Of a stretch of 64,000 nt of DNA, positions 52,254 through 60,451 are shown piece after piece; the first letter of the stretch is position 1, and each line of letters opens with the position of its first letter. The stretch lies in the NCBI RefSeq assembly GCF_900142605.1, contig NZ_FRBL01000004.1, positions 558,001-622,000 on the forward strand, in the 5' to 3' direction. Source of the stretch: Chitinophaga jiangningensis (GTDB taxonomy: Bacteria; Bacteroidota; Bacteroidia; Chitinophagales; Chitinophagaceae). A model generated the notes under the pieces. That model did not search any database. It saw nothing but the letters and a program-made list of their open reading frames with translations, and had not been told where the DNA came from. The position numbers were made by a program, and so were the translations under genes.

Positions 52254-53438
52254 TTAGGAATTTACTTTTTTCTTCTCCCGGTTTGGCACTACAAAATCGT
52301 CTACATCCTCCGCAGAGATGGTTTTACCGGAAAGGATTACAAGCCTTTCCACCACGTTTCTGAGTTCGCGGATATTACCGGACCAGTTGTGATTTTGCAA
52401 AGCTTTCATGGCGTCCTTATCGATGCCTTTGCGGGCAATACCATAGTCGCTGCAAACAGTATCCAGGAAGCTTTCTACGAGCAAAGGCACGTCGTCGCGG
52501 CGATCGTTGAGGGAAGGCACATGAATGAGAATTACGCTGAGGCGGTGGTATAAGTCGAGACGGAAGTTTTTATCTTCCACTTCTTTCAGCAAATCTTTAT
52601 TGGTTGCTGCCACCACGCGAACGTCTACACTGATTTCCTTATCGCCACCTACGCGGGTAATTTTTCCTTCCTGTAAAGCACGCAGCACTTTGGCCTGTGC
52701 GCTGAGGCTCATGTCGCCGATTTCATCGAGAAACAGGGTACCACCGGAAGCTTGTTCAAACTTACCGATGCGTTGTTTCACGGCGGAGGTGAAGGAACCT
52801 TTTTCGTGACCGAACAGTTCACTTTCAATCAGTTCACTGGGGATGGCGGCGCAGTTTACTTCTACCATAGGGCCGGCAGCGCGACTACTAAGCTCATGCA
52901 GCCAGCGGGCTACCAGCTCCTTACCCACTCCGTTTTCACCGGTAATGAGTACGCGGGCATCTGTAGGCGCCACTTTTTCCAGCGTTTCTTTTATTTTGAG
53001 GATAGGTGCCGATGCCCCTATCATTTCAGGCACTTTATTTACTTTACGGCGCAGCGTTTTGGTTTCAGTTACCAGTGTGGTTCTGTCCATGGCGTTGCGC
53101 AGGGTGATCAGCAACCGGTTCAGATCCGGTGGTTTGGAGATATAGTCATACGCTCCTTTCTTCACTGCATCTACGGCTGTATCAATGTTTCCGTGGCCGG
53201 AAACCATGATGATGGGGATGTCCGGATTTACTTCCCTGGCTTTTTCCAGGAATTCCAGTCCATCCATTTTTGGCATTTTTATATCGCACAATACCGCATC
53301 GTATTGCTTTCCCTGAAACATTTTAAAACCTTCCTGACCATCTGCGGCTTCATCTACCTTATACCCTTCGTAGCTTAATATTTCCGTCAGGGTTTTACGG
53401 ATGCTCTTTTCATCGTCAATAATTAAAATGTTAGCCAT
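52254..53438 (-). CDS. NtrC-like response regulator without DNA-binding domain
   Basis: A 394-residue protein. The receiver domain is 1-120 (phospho-acceptor Asp52, active-site D8/D9, K102). The sigma-54-type AAA+ domain is about 135-375, with Walker A GENGVGKE 167-174, Walker B 'GGTLFLDEIG' 232-241 and arginine-finger/sensor region 'NWSGNIRELRNVVERL' 351-366. The sigma-54 contact loop GAFTGA is replaced by GSFTSA at 214-219. After the AAA+ domain only about 20 residues remain, so there is no Fis-type helix-turn-helix, unlike NtrC (about 470 residues). It may act from solution or through a partner, as do FleT/CtcC-type activators. Its -7 element is at 53468-53475. Confidence 0.88.
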   Translation of the reverse strand: MANILIIDDEKSIRKTLTEILSYEGYKVDEAADGQEGFKMFQGKQYDAVLCDIKMPKMDGLEFLEKAREVNPDIPIIMVSGHGNIDTAVDAVKKGAYDYISKPPDLNRLLITLRNAMDRTTLVTETKTLRRKVNKVPEMIGASAPILKIKETLEKVAPTDARVLITGENGVGKELVARWLHELSSRAAGPMVEVNCAAIPSELIESELFGHEKGSFTSAVKQRIGKFEQASGGTLFLDEIGDMSLSAQAKVLRALQEGKITRVGGDKEISVDVRVVAATNKDLLKEVEDKNFRLDLYHRLSVILIHVPSLNDRRDDVPLLVESFLDTVCSDYGIARKGIDKDAMKALQNHNWSGNIRELRNVVERLVILSGKTISAEDVDDFVVPNREKKKVNS

Positions 53439-53467
53439 AGTAAAGTTTAGTGTTAATCAACAGACGC

Positions 53468-53475
53468 CAAAAATA
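53468..53475 (-). promoter_or_regulatory. Promoter -7 element of the response regulator
   Basis: TATTTTTG on the minus strand, an exact TAnnTTTG, about 30 bases before the start codon. Confidence 0.5.
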
Positions 53476-53571
53476 AGATTCTTACCTAAGAATCCGGTAT
53501 AAGAAGATGCTAAAATTGTGGCTAAACTACCTGTCGTAGTAAAACGCAGCCAAATATCATAAATAGTCTAC

Positions 53572-53579
53572 TACCTTTG
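53572..53579 (+). promoter_or_regulatory. Promoter -7 element of cysE-cysM
   Basis: TACCTTTG, an exact TAnnTTTG, about 65 bases before the cysE start codon. Confidence 0.5.
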
Positions 53580-53644
53580 TAGATTTATATGTAATTTTAT
53601 CTGTAAATAACAGGCCTTTCCTGTAATTCCGAACCTCATAGTAT

Positions 53645-54448
53645 ATGAACGACTTTCTGGAAGAATTAAAGCGACGGCACGAAATGGCGGCGGCTAATGC
53701 CTTTCCGTCGACCGGGGCCGTCAACGACCTTGCCAATAATCTACTGAACTGGTTATTTCCTGAACATACCGGCCATGTGATGGCCGATCCTGTATTGCTG
53801 GAGCAGTATGGGCATCACCTGGAGCAGCAGCTGGAAACCCTGCTGTTGTCGATGGAGCATCAGTTGCCTGCGCCTGCAAGGCAGCTCAGCGCGCAGTTTA
53901 TGAAGCAGATACCGGGAATGTATGAGGATTTAAGAAAAGATGCAGATGCTATTTTGCACGGAGATCCCGCAGCCACCTGTTTGTACGAGGTGATCAGGGC
54001 TTATCCCGGATTTTATGCAGTAGCCTTTTACAGGATTGCACATATTCTGCATAAGCTGAAAGTACCTTTATTACCAAGGATGATCACGGAGCAGGCACAT
54101 AGCAGGACTGGCATCGATATTCATCCCGGTGCGGTGATTGCGCCCTGGTTTTGCATAGATCATGGTACCGGTGTGGTAATTGGAGAAACGACGGTGATTG
54201 GGCCGCATGTAAAGATTTACCAGGGCGTAACGCTGGGAGCGTTGAGTGTGGACAAGGAGATGGCGCATAACAAGCGTCATCCTACCATTGAAGAGCATAC
54301 GATTATTTACGCGGGGGCTACCATATTGGGTGGTGATACCATCGTGGGGCATCACAGTATTATTGGCGGTAATGTGTGGCTGATCAAAAGTGTAGAGCCA
54401 TTTTCGCGGATTTATTATAAAGCAGAACATCGATTAACTGAATTGTAA
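53645..54448 (+). CDS. cysE: Serine O-acetyltransferase
   Basis: A 267-residue protein with a helical N-terminal domain. The C-terminal left-handed beta-helix of hexapeptide repeats has 'TGIDIHPGAVIAPWFCIDHGTGVVIGETTVIG', where the catalytic His of DHGTG is the family signature, and 'YQGVTLGALS'. The end 'PFSRIYYKAEHRLTEL' is not the usual CysE C-terminal isoleucine tail, so feedback binding to the cysteine synthase active site may differ. It makes O-acetylserine for cysteine synthesis and is followed after 9 bases by the synthase that consumes it. Confidence 0.94.
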   Translation: MNDFLEELKRRHEMAAANAFPSTGAVNDLANNLLNWLFPEHTGHVMADPVLLEQYGHHLEQQLETLLLSMEHQLPAPARQLSAQFMKQIPGMYEDLRKDADAILHGDPAATCLYEVIRAYPGFYAVAFYRIAHILHKLKVPLLPRMITEQAHSRTGIDIHPGAVIAPWFCIDHGTGVVIGETTVIGPHVKIYQGVTLGALSVDKEMAHNKRHPTIEEHTIIYAGATILGGDTIVGHHSIIGGNVWLIKSVEPFSRIYYKAEHRLTEL

Positions 54449-54457
54449 CTGATAACC

Positions 54458-55339
54458 ATGGCAACAATACTGGATTTGGTGGGCAATACCCCACTGGTAG
54501 AACTAAAGAAGATTTCGGCCAAGCCGGCTGTAACGATTTACGGAAAGCTGGAAGGCAATAATCCTGGTGGCAGTGTGAAGGACAGGGCGGCATATGGGAT
54601 GATCAAGGGGGCGCTGGACAGAGGAGAATTGAAGCCGGGGATGAAGTTGATCGAGGCCACCAGTGGTAACACCGGTATTGCGTTAGCCATGATTGCCAAT
54701 TTGTTTGGTATAGAGATAGAAATTGTAATGCCGGCAGATGCTACTGCCGAGCGCGTGCAAACGATGCAGGCGTATGGTGCTAAAGTTATCCTGACACCGA
54801 AAGAGTTGTCGATGGAAGGGTCTATCGACTACGCCACGGCGCAGCTGGAAAAAGGCGGGTATTTTAATCTGAATCAGTTTGGTAACCCGGATAACTATAT
54901 GATGCACTATAAAACTACCGGTCCGGAGATCTGGAAGGATACACAGAGCAGGGTAACGCACTTTGTGAGTGCCATGGGCACTACCGGTACAGTAATGGGC
55001 GTTTCAAAGTTTTTGAAAGAGCAGAATCCGGAAATTCAGATTGTGGGTTGTCAGCCTACCGAAGGATCGAAGATTCCGGGGATTCGGAAATGGCCGGAGG
55101 CTTATTTGCCAAAGATCTTTGACCGTTCGCGGATCGACCGGATAATGGACATCAGTGAGGCCGAGGCCAGAACGATGACGAAGCGGCTGGCACGGGAGGA
55201 AGCTGTGTTTTGTGGCATGAGCAGTGGTGGTGCGGTAGCAGCGGCGGCGCGGTTATCGGCGGAGTTGAAGAAAGGGGTGATTGTATGTATTATTTGTGAT
55301 CGGGGGGATCGTTATCTGAGTAGTGATTTATTTGCTTAA
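54458..55339 (+). CDS. cysM: O-acetylserine sulfhydrylase (cysteine synthase, CysM type)
   Basis: A 293-residue PLP enzyme. Lys in 'NPGGSVKDR' binds PLP, 'EATSGNTGIALAMI' is the substrate loop and 'SAMGTTGTVMGVSKFLK' the phosphate cup. The C-terminal 'CIICDRGDRYLSSDLF' is the form found in CysM. The length (293) is closer to CysM (303) than CysK (323). It joins O-acetylserine with sulfide to give cysteine. The overlap of functions with the upstream cysE makes this a two-gene cysteine operon. A cystathionine-type role cannot be excluded. Confidence 0.9.
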   Translation: MATILDLVGNTPLVELKKISAKPAVTIYGKLEGNNPGGSVKDRAAYGMIKGALDRGELKPGMKLIEATSGNTGIALAMIANLFGIEIEIVMPADATAERVQTMQAYGAKVILTPKELSMEGSIDYATAQLEKGGYFNLNQFGNPDNYMMHYKTTGPEIWKDTQSRVTHFVSAMGTTGTVMGVSKFLKEQNPEIQIVGCQPTEGSKIPGIRKWPEAYLPKIFDRSRIDRIMDISEAEARTMTKRLAREEAVFCGMSSGGAVAAAARLSAELKKGVIVCIICDRGDRYLSSDLFA

Positions 55340-55519
55340 CCGGTCTTTTTTGCTCGCAGAGCAGCAAAGCAAATTAAGCAGCAAAGACTTGTGTTTTGTT
55401 GTTTATAAGAAGGTTTTGCAGCTTACCCGGGAAAGATGGCCATTCCATGCGCAGGGCGGAATACACTCCAACCCTCATCAGAGCAGTAGTTCTCCCGCGC
55501 GTAGCGTGGAACAACAGCA

Positions 55520-55538
55520 GCAAAACCGAAGGTTTTGC
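55520..55538. repeat. Hairpin with GAA loop in the cysM-pdhB gap
   Basis: GCAAAACC (55520-55527) pairs with 55531-55538 around loop GAA, giving the CCGAAGG core seen in the 4194-4267 and 6215-6374 elements. It is in the 290-base intergenic region, which otherwise contains no gene. Confidence 0.7.
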
Positions 55539-55571
55539 GTCTAAAAAAAAGACAAACGAATCAACATAAAA

Positions 55572-55607
55572 AAGGCTGGGCTAAAGGAAATCCTTTAGCC
55601 CAGCCTT
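55572..55607 (-). terminator. Intrinsic terminator after pdhB
   Basis: A perfect 17-bp stem, 55572-55588 with 55591-55607, loop AA. On the minus strand it is followed by a T-run from the A-tract just before it, placing it at the end of pdhB. Confidence 0.85.
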
Positions 55608-55632
55608 AATAGTATAATAAGCAGTTGTAAAC

Positions 55633-56616
55633 TTATTTTTTCATGTACATTACTTCTTTCACCAGTTTAACGGTACGCTCGATATCAGGCAGGTACAGTT
55701 TCACGAGGTTTGGTGCGTAGTGCATTGGAGCATCCACAGCGGTGATGCGGCGGATAGGAGCATCCAGGTAGTCGAAACCTTCTTTCTGGATACGGTAGGT
55801 AATTTCGGAAGAAACGGAAGCGAAAGGCCATTGTTCTTCCACGATTACCAGGCGGTTGGTTTTCTTCACTGATTCCAGGATGGTGAACCAATCCAGCGGA
55901 CGGATGGTGCGCAGATCGATTACTTCAGCTTCGATACCTTCTTTAGCCAGTTCTTCAGCGGCGCCCAGTGCTACTTTCATCATTTTGTTGAAAGACACGA
56001 TGGTAACGTCTTTACCGGCGCGTTTGATGTCGGCTTTACCGATAGGGATGATGTATTCTTCTTCAGGTACTTCACCCAGATCGCCGTACATCTGCTCAGA
56101 CTCCATGAAAACAACCGGATCGTCATCGCGGATAGCTGCTTTCAGTAAGCCTTTTGCGTCGTATGGGTTAGATACGGAGATTACTTTCAGGCCCGGGATG
56201 TTGGCATAGTAGCTTTCGAATGCAGTGGAGTGTTGAGCACCCAGCTGACCTGCAGAACCGTTAGGTCCGCGGAAAACGATAGGGCAACCTACCTGGCCGC
56301 CACTCATTGCCAGCATTTTTGAAGCGGTATTGAGGATCTGGTCCAGTGCCAGAACAGCGAAGTTCCAGGTCATGAATTCCACTACCGGACGGAGACCATT
56401 TTGTGCAGCACCAACACCGATGGCAGCGAAGCCGAGCTCAGCGATAGGTGTGTCGATAACGCGTTTTGGTCCAAACTCATCCAGCATTCCCTGGGTCACT
56501 TTATAAGCACCATTATATTCGGCTACTTCCTCCCCCATTATGAAAACCCGTTCATCACGGCGAAATTCCTCCTGCAGGGCTTCTCTTAAGGCTTGTCTGA
56601 AAGCTATCTGACGCAT
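55633..56616 (-). CDS. pdhB: Pyruvate dehydrogenase E1 component beta subunit
   Basis: A 327-residue transketolase-like protein with 'RQAFRQALREALQEEFRRDERVFIMGEEVAEYNGAYKVTQGM' at the start and 'DTPIAELGFAAIGVGAAQNGLRPVVEFMT' (thiamine diphosphate-binding Glu region). The C-terminal transketolase domain reads 'VIDLRTIRPLDW'. With E1-alpha it decarboxylates pyruvate to feed acetyl-CoA. E1-alpha, E2 and E3 genes are not in the window, so pdhB stands alone. It has a full TTG/TAAATTTG promoter 55 bases upstream. Confidence 0.95.
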   Translation of the reverse strand: MRQIAFRQALREALQEEFRRDERVFIMGEEVAEYNGAYKVTQGMLDEFGPKRVIDTPIAELGFAAIGVGAAQNGLRPVVEFMTWNFAVLALDQILNTASKMLAMSGGQVGCPIVFRGPNGSAGQLGAQHSTAFESYYANIPGLKVISVSNPYDAKGLLKAAIRDDDPVVFMESEQMYGDLGEVPEEEYIIPIGKADIKRAGKDVTIVSFNKMMKVALGAAEELAKEGIEAEVIDLRTIRPLDWFTILESVKKTNRLVIVEEQWPFASVSSEITYRIQKEGFDYLDAPIRRITAVDAPMHYAPNLVKLYLPDIERTVKLVKEVMYMKK

Positions 56617-56671
56617 GCTAATCTTAATAAAGTTTGAAAGTTTAATTGCCTAAGTCTTCATTTAGGCAGGG

Positions 56672-56701
56672 CAAATTTATCGTTTGTTGTCGAAAAAGCA
56701 A
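56672..56701 (-). promoter_or_regulatory. Promoter of pdhB
   Basis: On the minus strand TTG (56701-56699) and TAAATTTG (56679-56672) are 19 bases apart, a full Bacteroidota promoter about 55 bases before the start codon. Confidence 0.7.
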
Positions 56702-56783
56702 AGGAAAAAAAAGCCGGGATCATAAAGTAAATATTTTATATATTTATAAATTGATATTTAAATACATTTCACATACTGATGAG

Positions 56784-57434
56784 ATGATCACTGTAACTTT
56801 GCTCAGTCTTTCCTATATCGCTGCTATTTCCTTCCGCATCAAGGACATTAAAGCGCCTGTAGCCCGCCTGTTGACCTGGAACTTTCACCTTATTTTCCTG
56901 GTACTTTCCGTAATCAGTATCATACTGAGCATAAACGGGTATGGCTTCAAGGGCACGCAAACGGAGCGGATGTTCCTGACTTTGTATGCCGGCAGCGGAT
57001 TTATATTATATGGGTTATCAAAGCCGGAGATCAATGCGCGGTATTACTACCTGGCCTCGTTGTTTGCCTTTCCGGTGGTGCTGGTGGTAGGCTTGCTGCT
57101 CCCGTTTTTGCGGACAATTACTATCCTGGCCTCCCTCACCCTATTTGCCGATAGTGATTTTGAGCGGTTTAAGATTGATGACGACTTTGCCATGCAAACG
57201 AAAAGTACGGGTATCCTTACCCGTTATCCTACTTATAGTATGGTAGAAGATAAATACTGGTTTTTTGAGAAGATAACGCCGGATATAATAAATCCCGGGG
57301 CGGCTCCCGGGACTGTTAAACTCAGTAAACTGGGCAATGACAGTGTACATATACAGTTAACAGCCGGTGGTACAAAGGGTGGTACAATCAGGGTGGATAC
57401 AATTGTGCCGCTGAGGCAGGGGTATATTAATTAA
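56784..57434 (+). CDS. Integral membrane protein of unknown function
   Basis: A 216-residue protein; ATG 56784 is the first start that gives a sensible N-terminus, since the frame upstream overlaps the pdhB promoter region. Five or so hydrophobic helices (about 3-20, 30-50, 65-80, 95-125) are followed by a soluble C-terminal part of about 80 residues with beta-strand character. The latter contains 'YPTYSMVEDKYWFFEKI' and a Thr/Gly-rich end. No family recognised. Its stop overlaps the 3' end of the convergent ART-like gene by 4 bases. Confidence 0.65.
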   Translation: MITVTLLSLSYIAAISFRIKDIKAPVARLLTWNFHLIFLVLSVISIILSINGYGFKGTQTERMFLTLYAGSGFILYGLSKPEINARYYYLASLFAFPVVLVVGLLLPFLRTITILASLTLFADSDFERFKIDDDFAMQTKSTGILTRYPTYSMVEDKYWFFEKITPDIINPGAAPGTVKLSKLGNDSVHIQLTAGGTKGGTIRVDTIVPLRQGYIN

Positions 57435-58048
57435 AAATGTTCTTTAGCATATTCATTTTCTGTATCCGTTAGTGCATAATCTTTTATTGGTAGAAAGTAG
57501 GCTTTTATGCATTTGGGATTTCTGATACAGATTTGAATATGTGTTTCTTCTCGAAAGGCTGAATCTTTATATAAGACCGGCCCCTCCTCAAATGCCTGAC
57601 GTACGGAATCAAATGCAGGGAAACCGCATGATTCATTCCACAAATGGAATAATTCTAATACCGTACAGTCTAATTCCCTTTTTAAAAAAATATTGTTTTT
57701 GTCAATTAGGGAATTTTGTGGTAAATCCTGTTTGATCGTTAATAAAAGCTTGTGAAAGCTCTGCAGTAATTGGCAACAATTCTTGTCAAGCAGATCCAGG
57801 CAATTTCCAAGGTCTATTACAGCACCAATTACTCCAGGTCTCGCCATACTTGTATTTTTCTTACATTTTTTGGCCGCAAACGTCCAGGCACGCTTTAAAT
57901 TATGCTCCCAAAAATATATCCCGTGGCCTAACCAATCATAACCATTGTGGCTTTTCTTTAAAGTTTGGTTTAAAAGCACCGTTTGTCTTGCCAGGCTTGC
58001 ATTGCAGCCGTGAAACCCTAAGATCAGCCCTGATCTTTTGTTGTACAT
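57431..58048 (-). CDS. Putative ADP-ribosyltransferase-like toxin
   Basis: A 205-residue protein without signal peptide. 'GLILGFHGCN' near the N-terminus, then 'GYDWLGHGIYFWEHNLKRAWTFA' (residues about 37-59) and 'REETHIQICIRNPKCIKAYF' near the C-terminus (about 168-187). The order of H (in FHG), Y (in GIYFWE) and a late acidic E follows the ART/PARP plan of H-Y-E residues, in which a 'HG' strand and a 'GIYF' strand bind NAD. Similar proteins exist in many bacteria as unnamed hypotheticals. It is third in a minus-strand set behind two small paralogues, as a toxin after its antitoxin. The AT content is higher than in neighbours. Function is inferred, not shown. Confidence 0.6.
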   Translation of the reverse strand: MYNKRSGLILGFHGCNASLARQTVLLNQTLKKSHNGYDWLGHGIYFWEHNLKRAWTFAAKKCKKNTSMARPGVIGAVIDLGNCLDLLDKNCCQLLQSFHKLLLTIKQDLPQNSLIDKNNIFLKRELDCTVLELFHLWNESCGFPAFDSVRQAFEEGPVLYKDSAFREETHIQICIRNPKCIKAYFLPIKDYALTDTENEYAKEHF

Positions 58049-58115
58049 ACTATTAAAATAAAGGTTAGCAAAAATGTTTTAGTCTTGTAAGCAGGGCTGA
58101 ATGCAACTTGTAGAC

Positions 58116-58355
58116 TCAATCTTCCAATGTCGGAAATCGCCAATGTCGATATGGCCAGGTAGTCTTCCCATTGGATTGAAGTACTCCAATTTTAATAAAG
58201 GCCTCCTTCGCCTTTTGCTTGTCATTCAGTAGCTCCTGACAGAATATTTCAATTAATCTAAGTTTCTCTTTCATTTCCAATTGTTCCGCTCTATAAGCTA
58301 AGTAACCTGGAGGGAAGTTGTCCGTATATTCGGGAAGTTCATCAAGTTTTTCCAT
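58116..58355 (-). CDS. Small protein paralogue B (possible antitoxin or immunity protein)
   Basis: A 79-residue protein, 67 bases upstream of the ART-like gene. It shares with the next gene a 'PPGYxAY' motif near residue 16-22 and an almost identical C-terminal region, 'GVLQSNGKTTWPYRHWRFPTLED'. Acidic helices lie between. No family recognised. The layout, two related small genes followed by an ART-like gene on the same strand, suggests partners of the downstream protein; I see no DNA-binding motif. Confidence 0.7.
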   Translation of the reverse strand: MEKLDELPEYTDNFPPGYLAYRAEQLEMKEKLRLIEIFCQELLNDKQKAKEAFIKIGVLQSNGKTTWPYRHWRFPTLED

Positions 58356-58399
58356 AATTTTGATTTTAATAACTATTTCAGATTATCCAATATTTCCAT

Positions 58400-58657
58400 T
58401 TACAAAATTTTGAATGGTGAATCTTCCAGTCTTGGAAATCGCAGATGCCGATAAGGATATGTTGTTTTTCCATTGGGTTGAAGTACCCCTATTTTGATTA
58501 ATACTTCCTTCGCTTTTTGAGGATCATTAATTAACTCTTCACCAAAAGCTTTGATCGATCTAACTTTTGCTTCAATCTGGCGGGCTTTGGCGATATAAGC
58601 CGAGTAGCCCGGGGGATAAGTGCCATTGAATGCAGGCATTTTTTTGATCTTTTGCAT
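58400..58657 (-). CDS. Small protein paralogue A (possible antitoxin or immunity protein)
   Basis: An 85-residue protein, first in the three-gene minus-strand set, 44 bases upstream of paralogue B. Both proteins carry PPGY near residue 16, a basic/acidic central helix ('ARQIEAKVRSIKAFGEELIND'), and the same tail with 'GVLQPNGKTTYPYRHLRFPRLED'. About half of the positions are identical by eye, so they arose by tandem duplication. A -7 element on the minus strand (58867-58860) lies far upstream and could be their promoter. Confidence 0.7.
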   Translation of the reverse strand: MQKIKKMPAFNGTYPPGYSAYIAKARQIEAKVRSIKAFGEELINDPQKAKEVLIKIGVLQPNGKTTYPYRHLRFPRLEDSPFKIL

Positions 58658-59015
58658 AATTAATTGTTTAAGATTATTATGATTATTAAAAATTTGAAAG
58701 CAATAAAGCTAAGAGGCCATTCACATCGTCAGTGTAGGCTGGTATATGATTAATTCATTCATAAATACTGAGTGGATTTTCGAAATGAAATAATCTAACA
58801 TTACTGGTTTCACTAACAATGGTCACAGGGTCAACTTCATCTTTTTCAATCTTACAATACAAACTTACAAAACCTTCCTAATTCAAAAATCACATCATTT
58901 GTTATTCATTTGTAAATATTTACGCATTAACAAATAATAATATTAATATCAAAACGAGCATAAAAAAACCTGTCTGAAAAGACAGGTTTAAAAGTGATAA
59001 TTATATTATCAGTAA
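58658..59015. other. 358-base gap between the small paralogues and the thiolase gene
   Basis: No gene visible. It is very A/T-rich and contains an exact -7 element on the minus strand (TAAGTTTG, 58867-58860) with TTG at 58886-58884, 16 bases away, a short spacing. Near the thiolase end it holds the terminator at 58966-58989. Confidence 0.55.
58966..58989 (-). terminator. Intrinsic terminator after the thiolase gene
   Basis: AAACCTGTCT (58966-58975) pairs perfectly with 58980-58989, loop GAAA, and is followed on the minus strand by a run of T. Confidence 0.85.
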
Positions 59016-60188
59016 CTATACTCTTTCGATAATGATCGCACTTGCGCCACCACCACCATTGCAAATACCAGCTACACCGTAACGGGCATTTTCCTGGTGC
59101 AGTATGGAATTCAGCGTCACCACAATACGCGCACCACTGCAGCCGATAGGATGCCCCATGGACACCGCACCACCCCATACATTCACCTTTTCCATCGGCA
59201 AACCTAAATCCTTTGCATTCGCAATAGGCACGCAGCTAAACGCTTCATTCACCTCTGCAAAATCCATATCGGCTATCTTCATGCCCGCCTTTTGCAACGC
59301 ATTATTCACCGCCTTTACAGGCGTTGTAGTAAACCATTCCGGCGCCTGCGAAGCATCCGCGAAACTGATGATCTTAGCCAGCGGCTTCAATCCCAGCTCC
59401 TTCACCTTCTCACCACTTACCAGCAATACTGCCGCTGCACCATCGTTGATGTTGGAGGCATTCGCCGCAGTGATGGTACCATCTTTCTGAAAGGTAGGCT
59501 TCAGCGTAGCAATTTTTTCAAAAATTACTTTCTTGTAATCCTCATCCTCAGATATGGTTGTCACCACTTTACCAGGGATTTCTACCGGCACCACTTCATG
59601 CTTATAATAACCCTTTTCCCAGGCTGCCGCGGCACGCTTGTAACTTTCAATCGCGTAGGCATCCTGGTCCTCACGAGAAATATGATATTCAGTAGCACAC
59701 AACTCCGCCGCATTGCCCATGTGAAAATCCTTATACGGATCCCACAGACCATCGCGGATAATGCCATCGATCACACTGCCATGCCCCAGCTTATAACCCG
59801 TACGGGCCTTATCCAGGTAGTACGGCACCTGACTCATATTCTCCATACCGCCGGCAACCACTACGTCATTGTCGCCCAGCATAATACTTTGTGCACCCAG
59901 CATAATCGCTTTCATGCCGGAAGCACATACTTTATTAACGGTAGTACAAGGAACTGTATTCGGTAAACCCGCACCCAGACTCGCCTGCGTTGCCGGCGCC
60001 TGGCCCAGATTCCCGCTGATCACATTCCCCATATACACCTCATTCACCTGCTCAGCTCCCACGCCTGCACGCTGTAATACTTCCTTCATCACTATGGAAC
60101 CCAGCTTCGTAGCAGCAATGGAAGACAATCCACCGTTAAAAGATCCTATCGGTGTACGGGCAGTAGCAACTATATAAACTTCTTTCAT
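59016..60188 (-). CDS. Acetyl-CoA C-acetyltransferase (thiolase)
   Basis: A 390-residue thiolase with the nucleophile Cys in 'TVNKVCASGMKAIM' (about residue 89), the second active-site region 'GGAVSMGHPIGCSGARIV' (with His and Cys near the C-terminus) and the end 'GICNGGGGASAIIIERV'. The length is standard for biosynthetic/degradative thiolase I/II. It condenses or cleaves acetoacetyl-CoA; the choice between PhaA-like and AtoB-like activity cannot be made here. It has a -7 element at 60223-60230 and a terminator after it, so it is a single-gene unit. Confidence 0.93.
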   Translation of the reverse strand: MKEVYIVATARTPIGSFNGGLSSIAATKLGSIVMKEVLQRAGVGAEQVNEVYMGNVISGNLGQAPATQASLGAGLPNTVPCTTVNKVCASGMKAIMLGAQSIMLGDNDVVVAGGMENMSQVPYYLDKARTGYKLGHGSVIDGIIRDGLWDPYKDFHMGNAAELCATEYHISREDQDAYAIESYKRAAAAWEKGYYKHEVVPVEIPGKVVTTISEDEDYKKVIFEKIATLKPTFQKDGTITAANASNINDGAAAVLLVSGEKVKELGLKPLAKIISFADASQAPEWFTTTPVKAVNNALQKAGMKIADMDFAEVNEAFSCVPIANAKDLGLPMEKVNVWGGAVSMGHPIGCSGARIVVTLNSILHQENARYGVAGICNGGGGASAIIIERV

Positions 60189-60222
60189 CTGATAAAAAGA
60201 TTGTTTGGCTTTTGGTAATCTC

Positions 60223-60230
60223 CAAATATA
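60223..60230 (-). promoter_or_regulatory. Promoter -7 element of the thiolase gene
   Basis: TATATTTG on the minus strand, an exact TAnnTTTG, about 35 bases before the start codon. Confidence 0.5.
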
Positions 60231-60422
60231 ACGAAAAGCAGGCTAGCAGACCGTCATTCCAAAAGGCTTTGAAAAAGATTATCAATTTTGCTTTCATGAT
60301 AATAAAATCTCACAAAAAATTGCCTTTCATTGAAAAATATGAGAAAAAAGCTGCCTATTACCTTAAGTAATACCTGAAGTTGTGAAGTTGTGATGTTGTA
60401 CAACTTTCAGCCAAACTTTTGC

Positions 60423-60430
60423 TATGTTTG
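60423..60430 (+). promoter_or_regulatory. Promoter -7 element of dnaG
   Basis: TATGTTTG, an exact TAnnTTTG, 21 bases before the GTG start of dnaG. A TTG lies at 60396-60398, 24 bases upstream, slightly far. Confidence 0.55.
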
Positions 60431-60451
60431 TAGTTGATATTCAGATAAGAA

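Noticed and set aside
55323..55544. 73-codon plus-strand frame after cysM
   Set aside because: Low-complexity Ser/Gln composition and overlap with a hairpin; no support as a gene.
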